From JANPIX01 sp031425195 (GTDB lineage: Bacteria; Pseudomonadota; Alphaproteobacteria; Rhodobacterales; Rhodobacteraceae): a stretch of DNA of 64,000 nucleotides. A model generated the notes under the pieces. The model was given only the letters and a program-made list of their open reading frames with translations. It had not been told where the DNA came from and ran no database searches. The stretch is from positions 1-64,000 of the forward strand of contig JANPIX010000006.1 of assembly GCA_031425195.1 (NCBI GenBank), read 5' to 3'. The position numbers were made by a program, and so were the translations under genes. The stretch's first letter is position 1; each line of letters begins with the position of its first letter. Of this stretch, positions 32,369 through 40,529 are shown piece by piece.

Positions 32369-33141
32369 GCCGCAATGGCACCTTCCGGCACCTTGGCCCC
32401 CGTCATGTAGGCCACGGCGTCGGACATTGAATGTTCACGCGGATTGATCACGGCAAGCCGTTTGCCCAGTCGGTGAATGTGAACCCGGTCTGCCACTTCG
32501 AACACATGCGGCATGTTGTGACTGATCAGGATGATCGGAATTCCGCGCGAACGGACATCCTGAATCAGTTCCAGCACCCGGCGGCTTTCCTTGACGCCCA
32601 GCGCCGCAGTTGGTTCGTCCAGAATGATGACGCGCGACCCAAAGGCCGCCGCGCGGGCCACGGCCACGCCCTGACGCTGACCGCCGGACAGGGTTTCAAC
32701 GGCCTGATTGATGTTCTGGATCGTCATCAACCCCAGTTCATTCAGTTTGGCCCGGGCGAATTTTTCCATCGCCGGACGGTCAAGCTGACGGAATACCCGG
32801 CCCATGACGCCGGGTTTGCGGATTTCGCGCCCCATGAACATGTTGTCGGCGATGGACAGTGCAGGCGACATGGCCAGCGTCTGATAGACCGTCTCGATCC
32901 CAGCACCCCGCGCCTCGATCGGCGATTTGAAGGCGATGGGTTGACCATCCAGCAGGATTTCGCCTTCGTCCGGGATAACCGCGCCGGAAATCGCCTTGAT
33001 CAGGGTCGATTTACCAGCGCCGTTATCGCCGATCACGGCAAGGATTTCGCCGGGCATCAGATCAAAGTCACAATGATCAAGTGCCGTGACTTTGCCATAC
33101 CGTTTGACCAGATTGCGGCCTTTGAGGATGGGTTCGATCAT
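32365..33141 (-). CDS. frcA: Fructose ABC transporter ATP-binding protein
   Basis: 258-aa single-domain ATPase of the FrcA type, unlike the double RbsA form. Walker A GDNGAGKSTLIKAISG, Q-loop ETVYQTLAMSPALS, signature LSGGQRQGVAVARA, Walker B VIILDEPTAALG and H-loop ISHNMPH are intact. ATG 33141 overlaps the permease stop (ATGA) and has AAAGG eight bases upstream. An in-frame extension to 33216 lies wholly inside frcC and is rejected. It energises fructose (and possibly ribose/mannose) uptake with FrcB and FrcC. Confidence 0.9.
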   Translation of the reverse strand: MIEPILKGRNLVKRYGKVTALDHCDFDLMPGEILAVIGDNGAGKSTLIKAISGAVIPDEGEILLDGQPIAFKSPIEARGAGIETVYQTLAMSPALSIADNMFMGREIRKPGVMGRVFRQLDRPAMEKFARAKLNELGLMTIQNINQAVETLSGGQRQGVAVARAAAFGSRVIILDEPTAALGVKESRRVLELIQDVRSRGIPIILISHNMPHVFEVADRVHIHRLGKRLAVINPREHSMSDAVAYMTGAKVPEGAIAA

Positions 33142-34211
33142 GCTGATGCCTTTCTGATCCATTGGTCGACTGCGACGGCAAAGATGATAAGGACGCCGAT
33201 CAGGAAGAACGTCCACTGCGGATCAGTCCCGACAAGGCGCAGACCCATTTCGAACACGCCCACGATCAGCGCCCCAAAGAACATGCCGACAATGGACCCT
33301 CGCCCCCCGAACAGCGAGATGCCCCCGATCACGACGGCGGTGATGGACTGGATGTTGCCCAACTGTCCCGTCGATGCGGTGGGTGAAACCGAACCAAAGC
33401 GGCCAATCATCACCCAGCCCGCAATCGCACAGAAGAACCCGGCGAGGGCGTAAACCTGAATCAGCACCTTGCCCGTGTTCACCCCGGCCAGCGCCGCCGC
33501 CTCGGGATCGTCGCCCACGGCATAGACGTGGCGGCCCCAGGCCGTGCTGCGCAGGACATAGGCCATGATGGCCACAAGGACGATCATCAGGAAAACGGCG
33601 TAAAGCACCTTGATTCCTGCAGGCTCGATCGACCCGCCCCAAAGTTGCAGGGCCGCTGCCTTTTCGGCGATATCGGAAGATCGGATTGTTTCGTTTTCGG
33701 AAAAGATGAAATTCGATGCCAGCAGCACCTGCCAGGTGCCCAGCGTGACGATGAACGGGGGCAATCGCATCCTGGCAATCAGAAACCCGTTGACCGCACC
33801 CATCGCGGTGCCCAGCACCAGACCGATCAGGATGGCCAGTTCGGCCGGAACGCCATAGCGGAAGGTGATCTGCCCCATCAGGACGGAACTGAACACGGCG
33901 ATGGCGCCGACTGACAGGTCGATCCCCGCGGTCAGCACCACGACGGACTGGGCGCAGCCCAATATCCCCACGATGGCAATCTGTTGGAGGATCGTCGACA
34001 GGGTGGCTGCCTTGAAAAAGTTTGCAGACAGGAAGCCAAAGATGATCAGGGCTGCCACAAGCACAATCATCGGCACGGCGGATGGCGTCTGATGCAGCCA
34101 GTTCTGCAGGCGTTTGAGCGCGGACGTGTCTTCCTGAAACTCTGCGACGGTTTCTGACGCGCCTTTCAGCCCTTCTTCAAAACCTTTTGCCGGTTCTGCA
34201 TTTGAAGCCAT
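33138..34211 (-). CDS. frcC: Fructose ABC transporter permease
   Basis: 357-aa inner-membrane permease of the RbsC/FrcC group, with a charged cytoplasmic N-terminal stretch of about 50 residues before the first helix. AQSVVVLTAGIDLSVGAIAVFSSVLMGQ and GGISLFGGRGSIVGMFFGALIVGVFEMGL are the diagnostic blocks. GGGAGGG stands upstream of ATG 34211. It follows frcB after a 129-bp gap with a strong stem-loop and overlaps frcA. Confidence 0.9.
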   Translation of the reverse strand: MASNAEPAKGFEEGLKGASETVAEFQEDTSALKRLQNWLHQTPSAVPMIVLVAALIIFGFLSANFFKAATLSTILQQIAIVGILGCAQSVVVLTAGIDLSVGAIAVFSSVLMGQITFRYGVPAELAILIGLVLGTAMGAVNGFLIARMRLPPFIVTLGTWQVLLASNFIFSENETIRSSDIAEKAAALQLWGGSIEPAGIKVLYAVFLMIVLVAIMAYVLRSTAWGRHVYAVGDDPEAAALAGVNTGKVLIQVYALAGFFCAIAGWVMIGRFGSVSPTASTGQLGNIQSITAVVIGGISLFGGRGSIVGMFFGALIVGVFEMGLRLVGTDPQWTFFLIGVLIIFAVAVDQWIRKASA

Positions 34212-34262
34212 CGTGGTTCCCTCCCTGACCGGGTTGCGCATTCTTGCGCTTCACCTTGTGCC

Positions 34263-34286
34263 AAGGGCGGCGCGAGCGCCGCCCTT
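34263..34286 (-). terminator. Stem-loop between frcB and frcC
   Basis: Perfect 10-bp stem AAGGGCGGCG / CGCCGCCCTT around a 4-nt loop, 54 nt after the frcB stop and about 50 nt before frcC. No U run follows on the transcribed minus strand. This is the usual place for a hairpin that preserves the binding-protein mRNA or causes partial termination, giving more FrcB than FrcC/FrcA. Confidence 0.6.
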
Positions 34287-34340
34287 GAAACAGAGTTTTG
34301 GACAACTGCCGTCACAAATCAACGGGATTGATCGGTTGGA

Positions 34341-35357
34341 TCAGCCCCAGCACAATTCCGCGCCCTTGGTGGTGTCGATCGATTCGACGCCAGCCGCAGG
34401 TTTGTCCGTGATCAAGGCCACGCCGGTATCAAAGAATGCCTTGCCTTCGGTCGGTGCTGGCTTGGTGCCATCTGCCGCGAACTTGGCAATCGCCTCGACG
34501 CCCAGAGCGGCCATCTGCAGCGGGTATTGCTGCGATGTTGCACCGATCACGCCATCCTTCACGTCTGCCACGCCCGGGCAACCGCCGTCGACGGACACGA
34601 TCAGCACGCCTTCCTTGCCAGCGGCTTTCAGCGCTTCAAAAGCACCGGCTGCCGACGGTTCGTTGATCGTGTAGACCACATTGATATCGGGGTCTTTTGC
34701 CAGCAATGCTTCCATTGCTTTCAGGCCGCCTTCTTCGTTGCCGGCGGTGACTTCGTTGCCAACGATGCGCGGGTCGGTTTCGTCGCCCCATTTGGCGATG
34801 TCCACGGTGTCGATGCCCATGCCGGTCAGGAAGCCCTGGTCGCGCAGAACGTCAACCGAAGGCTGGCTGATGGCCAAGTCGAGCATGGCGATCTTTGCGT
34901 TTGCCGCTTCGGCACCAAGGGTTGCGTTGGCCCACTGACCGATCAGAAGACCCGCCTGGAAGTTGTCGGTCGCGAATGTCGCATCGGCGGCATCAATCGG
35001 ATCAAGCGGCGTGTCGAGCGCGATGACCAGCACTCCAGCGGCGCGGGCAGCGGCGACCGAATCAACAATGGCCTTGGTGTCAGAGGCGGCAATCAGGATA
35101 CCCTTGGCACCGTCAGCGACGCAGGCTTCGATGGCGGCAACCTGGCTTTCGTGGTCGCCATCGATCTTGCCGGCATAGGACTTCAGCGCGACGCCCAGTT
35201 CGGCAGCCTTGGCTTCAGCGCCTTCCTTCATCTTGACGAAGAAGGGGTTGGTATCGGTTTTCGTGATCAGGCAGGCCGCAACGTCCTGTGCCATGGCCGG
35301 AGCCGTCATCAAGGCAAGCGCAGCAGCGCCAAGCAGGGCTTGGGTTTTGAATTTCAT
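34341..35357 (-). CDS. frcB: Fructose ABC transporter substrate-binding protein
   Basis: 338-aa periplasmic binding protein with signal peptide MKFKTQALLGAAALALMTAPAMA. It is very close by eye to Sinorhizobium FrcB: LITKTDTNPFFVKMKEGAEAKA, VIALDTPLDPIDAADATFATDN, LRDQGFLTGMGID, VSVDGGCPGVADVKDGVIGA and the C-terminal CWG. GGGAGGA precedes the ATG. First gene of the leftward frcB-frcC-frcA-kinase operon, divergent from the mutarotase/ROK regulator pair across a palindrome-bearing intergenic region. Confidence 0.93.
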   Translation of the reverse strand: MKFKTQALLGAAALALMTAPAMAQDVAACLITKTDTNPFFVKMKEGAEAKAAELGVALKSYAGKIDGDHESQVAAIEACVADGAKGILIAASDTKAIVDSVAAARAAGVLVIALDTPLDPIDAADATFATDNFQAGLLIGQWANATLGAEAANAKIAMLDLAISQPSVDVLRDQGFLTGMGIDTVDIAKWGDETDPRIVGNEVTAGNEEGGLKAMEALLAKDPDINVVYTINEPSAAGAFEALKAAGKEGVLIVSVDGGCPGVADVKDGVIGATSQQYPLQMAALGVEAIAKFAADGTKPAPTEGKAFFDTGVALITDKPAAGVESIDTTKGAELCWG

Positions 35358-35472
35358 GTTGGTTTTCCTCCCAGGAAAAGTCGGGGGCTTGCGCCCTTTT
35401 CAAGCAGTGCCGCACAGAATCCGATGCGGCGCGGGGTTCAGACAACCTGATTCCGGCGCTCAGGTCAAGATA

Positions 35473-35493
35473 AATAAATCACTCTGATTTATT
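35473..35493. promoter_or_regulatory. Candidate ROK-regulator operator between divergent frc promoters
   Basis: Perfect 21-bp inverted repeat AATAAATCA-CTC-TGATTTATT. It is AT-rich like Mlc/NagC-type ROK operators. A consensus -35 hexamer TTGACA begins at 35495 on the plus strand, and TTGACC (35468-35463) lies just outside the other arm on the minus strand, so one protein bound here could control both directions. Confidence 0.55.
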
Positions 35494-35573
35494 ATTGACA
35501 GGCCTTGGCTTCCTGCGCACTGTCGTATCTGAACGGGTGGTATCCTGCCCTCCCCCATATATGGCTTGTTGCA

Positions 35574-36008
35574 ATGTTGATCGGACTCCCACCCATTCTG
35601 GGGCCAGACCTTTTGTTCACGCTGCGCGCCATGGGGCACGGCGAGGAAATCGCGTTGGTCGATGGCAACTATCCAGCACAGGACCATGCGCGTCGGTTGA
35701 TCCGCGCGGACGGGCACGGGCTGTTGCCCCTGTTGCGTGCCATTCTGACCGTTCTGCCGCTCGACAACGACACGCCGCACGCGATCTTTCGGGCCAGCTT
35801 CAAGGGCGATCCCGCCCAGCGCGCGCCCATCCATGACCAGATTGACGCCCTGTGCGGGCTGGCAAAGCCGGGATACGCGGTCCAGCCCCTTTCGGGGGCC
35901 GACCTTTATCCCCGGATCAGGGCAGCCCACGCCGTGATTGCAACATCCGAACCGGAGTTCTTTGCCAACGTCATCCTGCGCAAGGGCGTCATCGGGCCCG
36001 AGGGGTAA
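35574..36008 (+). CDS. RbsD/FucU-family sugar mutarotase
   Basis: 144-aa protein of the RbsD/FucU fold, which interconverts sugar anomers. The family N-terminus is plain (MLIGLPPILGPDLLFTLRAMGHG), followed by the LVDGNYPA block and the C-terminal ATSEPEFFANVILRKGVIG. ATG 35574 fits the family start, though no good Shine-Dalgarno sequence precedes it. It lies 3 bp ahead of the ROK regulator and is divergent from frcB, so it may equilibrate imported fructose forms. RbsD-like and FucU-like branches cannot be told apart here. Confidence 0.82.
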   Translation: MLIGLPPILGPDLLFTLRAMGHGEEIALVDGNYPAQDHARRLIRADGHGLLPLLRAILTVLPLDNDTPHAIFRASFKGDPAQRAPIHDQIDALCGLAKPGYAVQPLSGADLYPRIRAAHAVIATSEPEFFANVILRKGVIGPEG

Positions 36009-36011
36009 GGA

Positions 36012-37244
36012 ATGCCTGTGCCACGCACCCTTGACGACACGCTGGCGGAACGATCCTCGGACGATCCATCGCTGCGGGGTTCCAACCAGTCGGGCATGCG
36101 GGCGCACAACGAACGGCTTGTCCTGTCGTTGGTCCGCCAGCAGGGCGCGCTTGCGAAATCAGACATTGCCCGCATCAGCGGACTGTCGGCGCAGACGGTG
36201 TCCGTGATCATGCGCGGATTGGAACAGGACGGGCTATTGCAGCGCGGCGAACCCACGCGGGGGCGGATCGGGCAGCCTTCGGTGCCGATGTCGCTGAACG
36301 CGCGGGGGGCCTATTTTGTGGGACTCAAGATCGGTCGGCGGTCGGCGGATCTGACGATGATCGACTTTCTGGGCCGGGTGCAGGCCACGCGACGCCAGAT
36401 CTATCGCTATCCGACGCCGGATGCGGTGATGGCGTTTGTCGCGGGCGCCCTGCCCCTTTTGGTGGAAGCCTTGCCCGCGGCAGACCGGGCGCGCGTGGGT
36501 GGCATGGGCGTTGCCATGCCGTTTCAGCTTTGGTCCTGGGTCGATTACATTGGCGCGCCTCAGGCGGAAATGGACGAATGGCGCACCCGCGATATTCAGG
36601 CAGAGATTGCCGCCATCGCCGACATGCCGGTCACGATCCAGAACGACGCCACAGCCGCCTGTGGCGCGGAACTGGTCTTTGGGATCGGGGAAAAACCCAA
36701 GGATTTCCTGTATTTCTATTTTGGCTATTTCATCGGTGGCGGGCTGGTGCTGAACGGCACTTTGTTCACCGGGCGCACCGGAAACGCGGCGGGTGTGGGG
36801 CCGATGCCGGTGCCGGGTCGTGACGGGCGGATGCAGCGCCTGATGACGATGGCATCCATGTACAAACTGGCCGAGGCGATGGATGACGCGGGCGTGCCCT
36901 CTGACATCCTCTGGGCCCGTCCGGAACAGTGGGACGTTCCGGCACATGTGCTTGACGGCTGGATGGACGGCGCGGCGCTTGGTCTGGCAAGCGCCATCCT
37001 TTCGGCGGCAACGCTGATCGAACTGGATATGGTGATCATCGATGGCTGGATGCCCGCCAGCATCCGCGCGCAGATGGTGGCCCGCACCGATGAGGCGCTT
37101 GCAAAACTTGATCTGTCGGGCCTGACAGCACCTGTCATCCGCGAAGGCACGGTCGGCCCCGAGGCGCGCGCCCTTGGCGCGGCGGCGATCCCATTGTCGC
37201 AACGCTATCTGCTTGATCCGAAGGCAGTTCTGAAGGAAGCTTGA
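36012..37244 (+). CDS. frcR: ROK-family transcriptional regulator of the fructose locus
   Basis: 410-aa repressor-type ROK protein: N-terminal winged helix-turn-helix (LVRQQGALAKSDIARISGLSAQTVSVIMRGLEQDGLL) and a C-terminal sugar kinase-like fold with ALFVGL-like YFVGLKIG, the conserved TIQNDATAACGAELVFG block and GGGLVLNG. The usual Zn-binding CxCGxxGC motif of ROK proteins is not visible, so its kinase-like half is probably regulatory only. ATG 36012 abuts AAGGA; GTG 36018 has better spacing and may be the true start. The gene symbol rests on position next to frcBCA. Confidence 0.82.
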   Translation: MPVPRTLDDTLAERSSDDPSLRGSNQSGMRAHNERLVLSLVRQQGALAKSDIARISGLSAQTVSVIMRGLEQDGLLQRGEPTRGRIGQPSVPMSLNARGAYFVGLKIGRRSADLTMIDFLGRVQATRRQIYRYPTPDAVMAFVAGALPLLVEALPAADRARVGGMGVAMPFQLWSWVDYIGAPQAEMDEWRTRDIQAEIAAIADMPVTIQNDATAACGAELVFGIGEKPKDFLYFYFGYFIGGGLVLNGTLFTGRTGNAAGVGPMPVPGRDGRMQRLMTMASMYKLAEAMDDAGVPSDILWARPEQWDVPAHVLDGWMDGAALGLASAILSAATLIELDMVIIDGWMPASIRAQMVARTDEALAKLDLSGLTAPVIREGTVGPEARALGAAAIPLSQRYLLDPKAVLKEA

Positions 37245-37252
37245 CCCGCTAC

Positions 37253-37279
37253 AAGGTGCCCGCCGTTGCGGGAAACCTT
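37253..37279 (+). terminator. Weak hairpin after the ROK regulator gene
   Basis: Short stem CCCGC-CGTT-GCGGG flanked by AAGGT and ACCTT that can extend it with internal mismatches, 8 bp after the regulator stop. No T tract follows. It could end the mutarotase-regulator transcript before the antiporter operon. Confidence 0.3.
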
Positions 37280-37357
37280 GATCAGGGGCACGGTTTGCCC
37301 ATATCGACGCGATAACCCGTGGCCCTGGCGGCAAGCAAAGATCGGACTGCGCCCTTC

Positions 37358-40195
37358 ATGACGATTGCCCTGATCGCCGTATTGCCATTTGTTGGGGCAG
37401 TCTTTCCCGGTCTGATGATCCGCGCCGGGCGCAACGCCTGCGCCATCGTGACGGGGCTGGTCACCCTGACGGCCCTGATCCTGCTGGCATCACAAGCCCC
37501 TGCCGTCTTGCGCGGTGAAGTGGTTCACAGCCGCATCGCCTGGCTGCCCGGCATCGGCCTGAACGCGGATTTCATGCTCGACGGGCTGGGCCTTCTGTTT
37601 GCGGGCTTGATCCTGACGATTGGCCTGTTGGTTATCCTCTATGCCCGCTTTTACCTCGCGGCGCGTGATGCGATGGGGCAGTTCTTCACCTTTCTGATGC
37701 TGTTTCAGGGCGCGATGCTGGGGATCGTGCTGTCCAACAACATCCTTCTGTTGCTGGTGTTTTGGGAACTGACCTCCCTGTCATCGTTCCTGCTGATCGG
37801 GTTCTGGAAGCATCTGCCGGAAAGCCGTCAGGGCGCGCGCATGGCACTTGTCGTCACGGGGTCGGGGGGCCTTGCGATGATCGCGGGGCTGTTGATCCTT
37901 GGCAATATCGCGGGAAGCTATGATCTGGACGTGATCCTGTCCCAACGCGAGGCGATCCAGGCCAGCGACGCCTATCTTCCGGCGCTGATCCTGATCCTGA
38001 TCGGGGCATTCACGAAATCGGCGCAGTTCCCCTTTCACTTCTGGCTGCCGCAGGCGATGGCGGCACCGACGCCTGTGTCGGCGTACCTTCATTCCGCGAC
38101 CATGGTGAAGGCGGGCATTTTCCTCATGGCGCGCCTTTGGCCGGTTCTGGCGGGCACCGACGCATGGTTCTACATCGTGGCCACCACGGGGCTTGTCACC
38201 ATGGTTCTGGGGGCTGTGATCGGGCTGTTCAAACATGATCTCAAGGCGCTGCTGGCCTATTCGACGATCAGTCAGCTTGGCCTGATCACGATGCTTCTTG
38301 GGTTCGGCACGGTTCCCGCTGCGACAGCGGCGATGTTCCACATCGTGAACCATGCCACGTTCAAGGCGGCCTTGTTCATGTCGGCCGGGATCATCGACCA
38401 CGCGGCGCACACGCGGGATATCCGGCGGTTGGGCGGGCTGCGCAAGGCGATGCCGGTGACGTTTGCCGTGGCCGGGATCGCGGCCCTTGCCATGGCGGGC
38501 ATTCCGCCGCTGAACGGGTTCCTGAGCAAGGAAATGATGCTGGAAGAGGCCGCCCATACCGTGTGGGGCGGCAATCCCTGGGTGCTGCCCGCACTTGCAA
38601 CAGTGGGCGCGCTGTTTTCCGTGGCCTATTCCCTGCGCTTGATTGCGCATGTCTTTCTGAGGCGGGCACAGCCGACGGCGGGCACGCAGCCCCATGATCC
38701 CGGGCTTGGCCTGATGTTTGGCCCCGCGCTGCTGTCGGCACTTGTGGTGGCCATTGGCCTCTTGCCGATGGCGACGGCAGCGTGGCTGGTTGACGCCAGC
38801 GCCAGCGCGGTGACGGGCACCGCCGTCACGGTGAAGATTGCACATTGGCACGGGTTCGGGTCGGTTGCCCTGTGGCTTTCGGCCCTTGCCATCGCCGGGG
38901 GTGCGGCAGCATTGTTCGGTTTTCCACGCCTTCTGCGGCTGTGGGATGCAACGTCACGGCCCGATGCAAAGCACCTGTTCGATGTGGCGATGGCAGGGGC
39001 GGTGCGCGCGGCGCGGCGGGTGACGGACGGGGCGCATGACGGCACCGTGACGCGGTTTCTTGCCATCGCCACTGTCGTGATCGTCGGTAGCGGAGTCTGG
39101 GCGTTTCGATCCGGCACGCACAGCCCAGGCCTGCGCACGGCAACATCGGTGGAACCGGTGGCCGTGATCGGCTGGCTGGTGTTGATGACAGCCACGGTCG
39201 CCCTGTTGTTCCATCACCGAAGCCGTCTGTTCGCCCTGATGCTTGTCGGGATAATCGGCCTGATCGTGTCAGTCGGGTTCGCTTATCTGTCGGCGCCAGA
39301 CCTTGCCATGACGCAGGTGACGGTGGAGGTTGTAACGGTTCTTCTTCTGCTCCTTGCGCTCAATTTCCTGCCCAAGACTACACCGGATGAAAGCACATCC
39401 GGACGGCGGCTGCGCGATGCGGCTATCGCCGCCGTGGCGGGGGCTGGTTCGGCGGCACTGATCTACGCGCTGATGATGCGGGATTTCGCCTTTCCCACCA
39501 TCGCCGCCTATCACCTTGAAAATGCCAAGGCGCTGGGCGGCGGGACGAATGTCGTCAACGTCATTCTGGTGGATTTTCGCGGCTATGACACCTTTGGCGA
39601 GATCACCGTTCTGGGGATCGCTGCCCTTGTCATCTTTGCCCTGACCGAAATGATCCTGTCCGCCGGGCCCGCCAACGACCGCCTGATGGCGTTGAAGCCG
39701 AACCGGGGCGATGCGGGCGACAGGCATCCCCTGTTGTTCGTGGTCGTGACGCGGATGATCCTGCCGCTGGCGCTGATGGTTGGCGTGTTCATCTTTCTGC
39801 GCGGTCACAATCTGCCGGGTGGCGGGTTCATCGCGGGGCTGATCGTCAGCATCGCGCTGCTGATGCAATACATGGCCTCGGGCTTTGGCTGGACAGCGGC
39901 GCGCAAGCGCATCGAATACCATGCGCTGATCGGGGCGGGCCTTCTGATCGCGGGGCTTGCCGGGATCGGGTCATGGGTTTTTGGCGCGCCGTTCCTGTCA
40001 TCCGCCTATACGTACGTTGATCTGTGGCCCCTTGAAACATTCGAACTCGCCACGGCGGCCATTTTCGATCTGGGCGTGTTCCTGACTGTTCTGGGCGCTG
40101 TCATGCTGGCGCTTGCATCGCTGTCGCGGCTTGCGGTCCGGTCGGGTGAAGATATCAACCGCGCGCCCTATGACGCGCCCCTGCAGGAAAGGTGA
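37358..40195 (+). CDS. mnhA: Monovalent cation/H+ antiporter subunit A, fused A+B form
   Basis: 945-aa inner-membrane protein combining the NuoL/ND5-like subunit A (residues ~1-770) with the MnhB domain (about 790-930, starting near VVVTRMILPLALMVGVFIFLRGHNLPGGGF). Conserved proton-path features include the LFWELTSLSSFLLIGFW block and FHFWLPQAMAAPTPVSAYLHSATMVKAGIF. The A-B fusion is the form known from the Sinorhizobium pha locus. A GTG at 37319 is also in frame; ATG 37358 is preferred. It heads a six-gene operon mnhA(B)CDEFG that exchanges Na+ or K+ for protons and supports alkali and salt tolerance. Confidence 0.92.
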   Translation: MTIALIAVLPFVGAVFPGLMIRAGRNACAIVTGLVTLTALILLASQAPAVLRGEVVHSRIAWLPGIGLNADFMLDGLGLLFAGLILTIGLLVILYARFYLAARDAMGQFFTFLMLFQGAMLGIVLSNNILLLLVFWELTSLSSFLLIGFWKHLPESRQGARMALVVTGSGGLAMIAGLLILGNIAGSYDLDVILSQREAIQASDAYLPALILILIGAFTKSAQFPFHFWLPQAMAAPTPVSAYLHSATMVKAGIFLMARLWPVLAGTDAWFYIVATTGLVTMVLGAVIGLFKHDLKALLAYSTISQLGLITMLLGFGTVPAATAAMFHIVNHATFKAALFMSAGIIDHAAHTRDIRRLGGLRKAMPVTFAVAGIAALAMAGIPPLNGFLSKEMMLEEAAHTVWGGNPWVLPALATVGALFSVAYSLRLIAHVFLRRAQPTAGTQPHDPGLGLMFGPALLSALVVAIGLLPMATAAWLVDASASAVTGTAVTVKIAHWHGFGSVALWLSALAIAGGAAALFGFPRLLRLWDATSRPDAKHLFDVAMAGAVRAARRVTDGAHDGTVTRFLAIATVVIVGSGVWAFRSGTHSPGLRTATSVEPVAVIGWLVLMTATVALLFHHRSRLFALMLVGIIGLIVSVGFAYLSAPDLAMTQVTVEVVTVLLLLLALNFLPKTTPDESTSGRRLRDAAIAAVAGAGSAALIYALMMRDFAFPTIAAYHLENAKALGGGTNVVNVILVDFRGYDTFGEITVLGIAALVIFALTEMILSAGPANDRLMALKPNRGDAGDRHPLLFVVVTRMILPLALMVGVFIFLRGHNLPGGGFIAGLIVSIALLMQYMASGFGWTAARKRIEYHALIGAGLLIAGLAGIGSWVFGAPFLSSAYTYVDLWPLETFELATAAIFDLGVFLTVLGAVMLALASLSRLAVRSGEDINRAPYDAPLQER

Positions 40196-40199
40196 CACT

Positions 40200-40529
40200 G
40201 TGGAAGCACTGATCGCCCTGGCCGTTGGCCTGATGACGGCGGCGGGCATTTATCTTATGCTGCGGCAGCGGACGTTTCCGGTGATCCTTGGGCTTGCCCT
40301 TCTGTCCTATGCGGTGAACCTGTTCATCTTTGCCAGTGGCCGACTGTTGCGCAACGCACCGCCCATCCTGACGCCGGGCGTCACGGCCTACAGTGATCCG
40401 CTGACGCAGGCGCTTGTTCTGACAGCGATTGTGATTTCTTTTGCAATGACGGCGCTGATCGTGATCATGGCGCTGGGGGCCTGGCTGGAAACCGGGGATG
40501 ACAGGATCGACATGGACCCCGACCCGTGA
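40200..40529 (+). CDS. mnhC: Monovalent cation/H+ antiporter subunit C
   Basis: 109-aa NuoK-like membrane protein with three helices; LALLSYAVNLFIFASGR and DPLTQALVLTAIVISFAMTALI are the diagnostic blocks. The start is a GTG at 40200 with GGAAAGG upstream, 4 bp after mnhA; the stop overlaps the mnhD start (GTGA). Confidence 0.9.
   Translation: MEALIALAVGLMTAAGIYLMLRQRTFPVILGLALLSYAVNLFIFASGRLLRNAPPILTPGVTAYSDPLTQALVLTAIVISFAMTALIVIMALGAWLETGDDRIDMDPDP

Noticed and set aside
34212..34340. Small gene in the frcB-frcC gap
   Set aside because: No convincing start plus ribosome-binding site; the gap is dominated by the hairpin.
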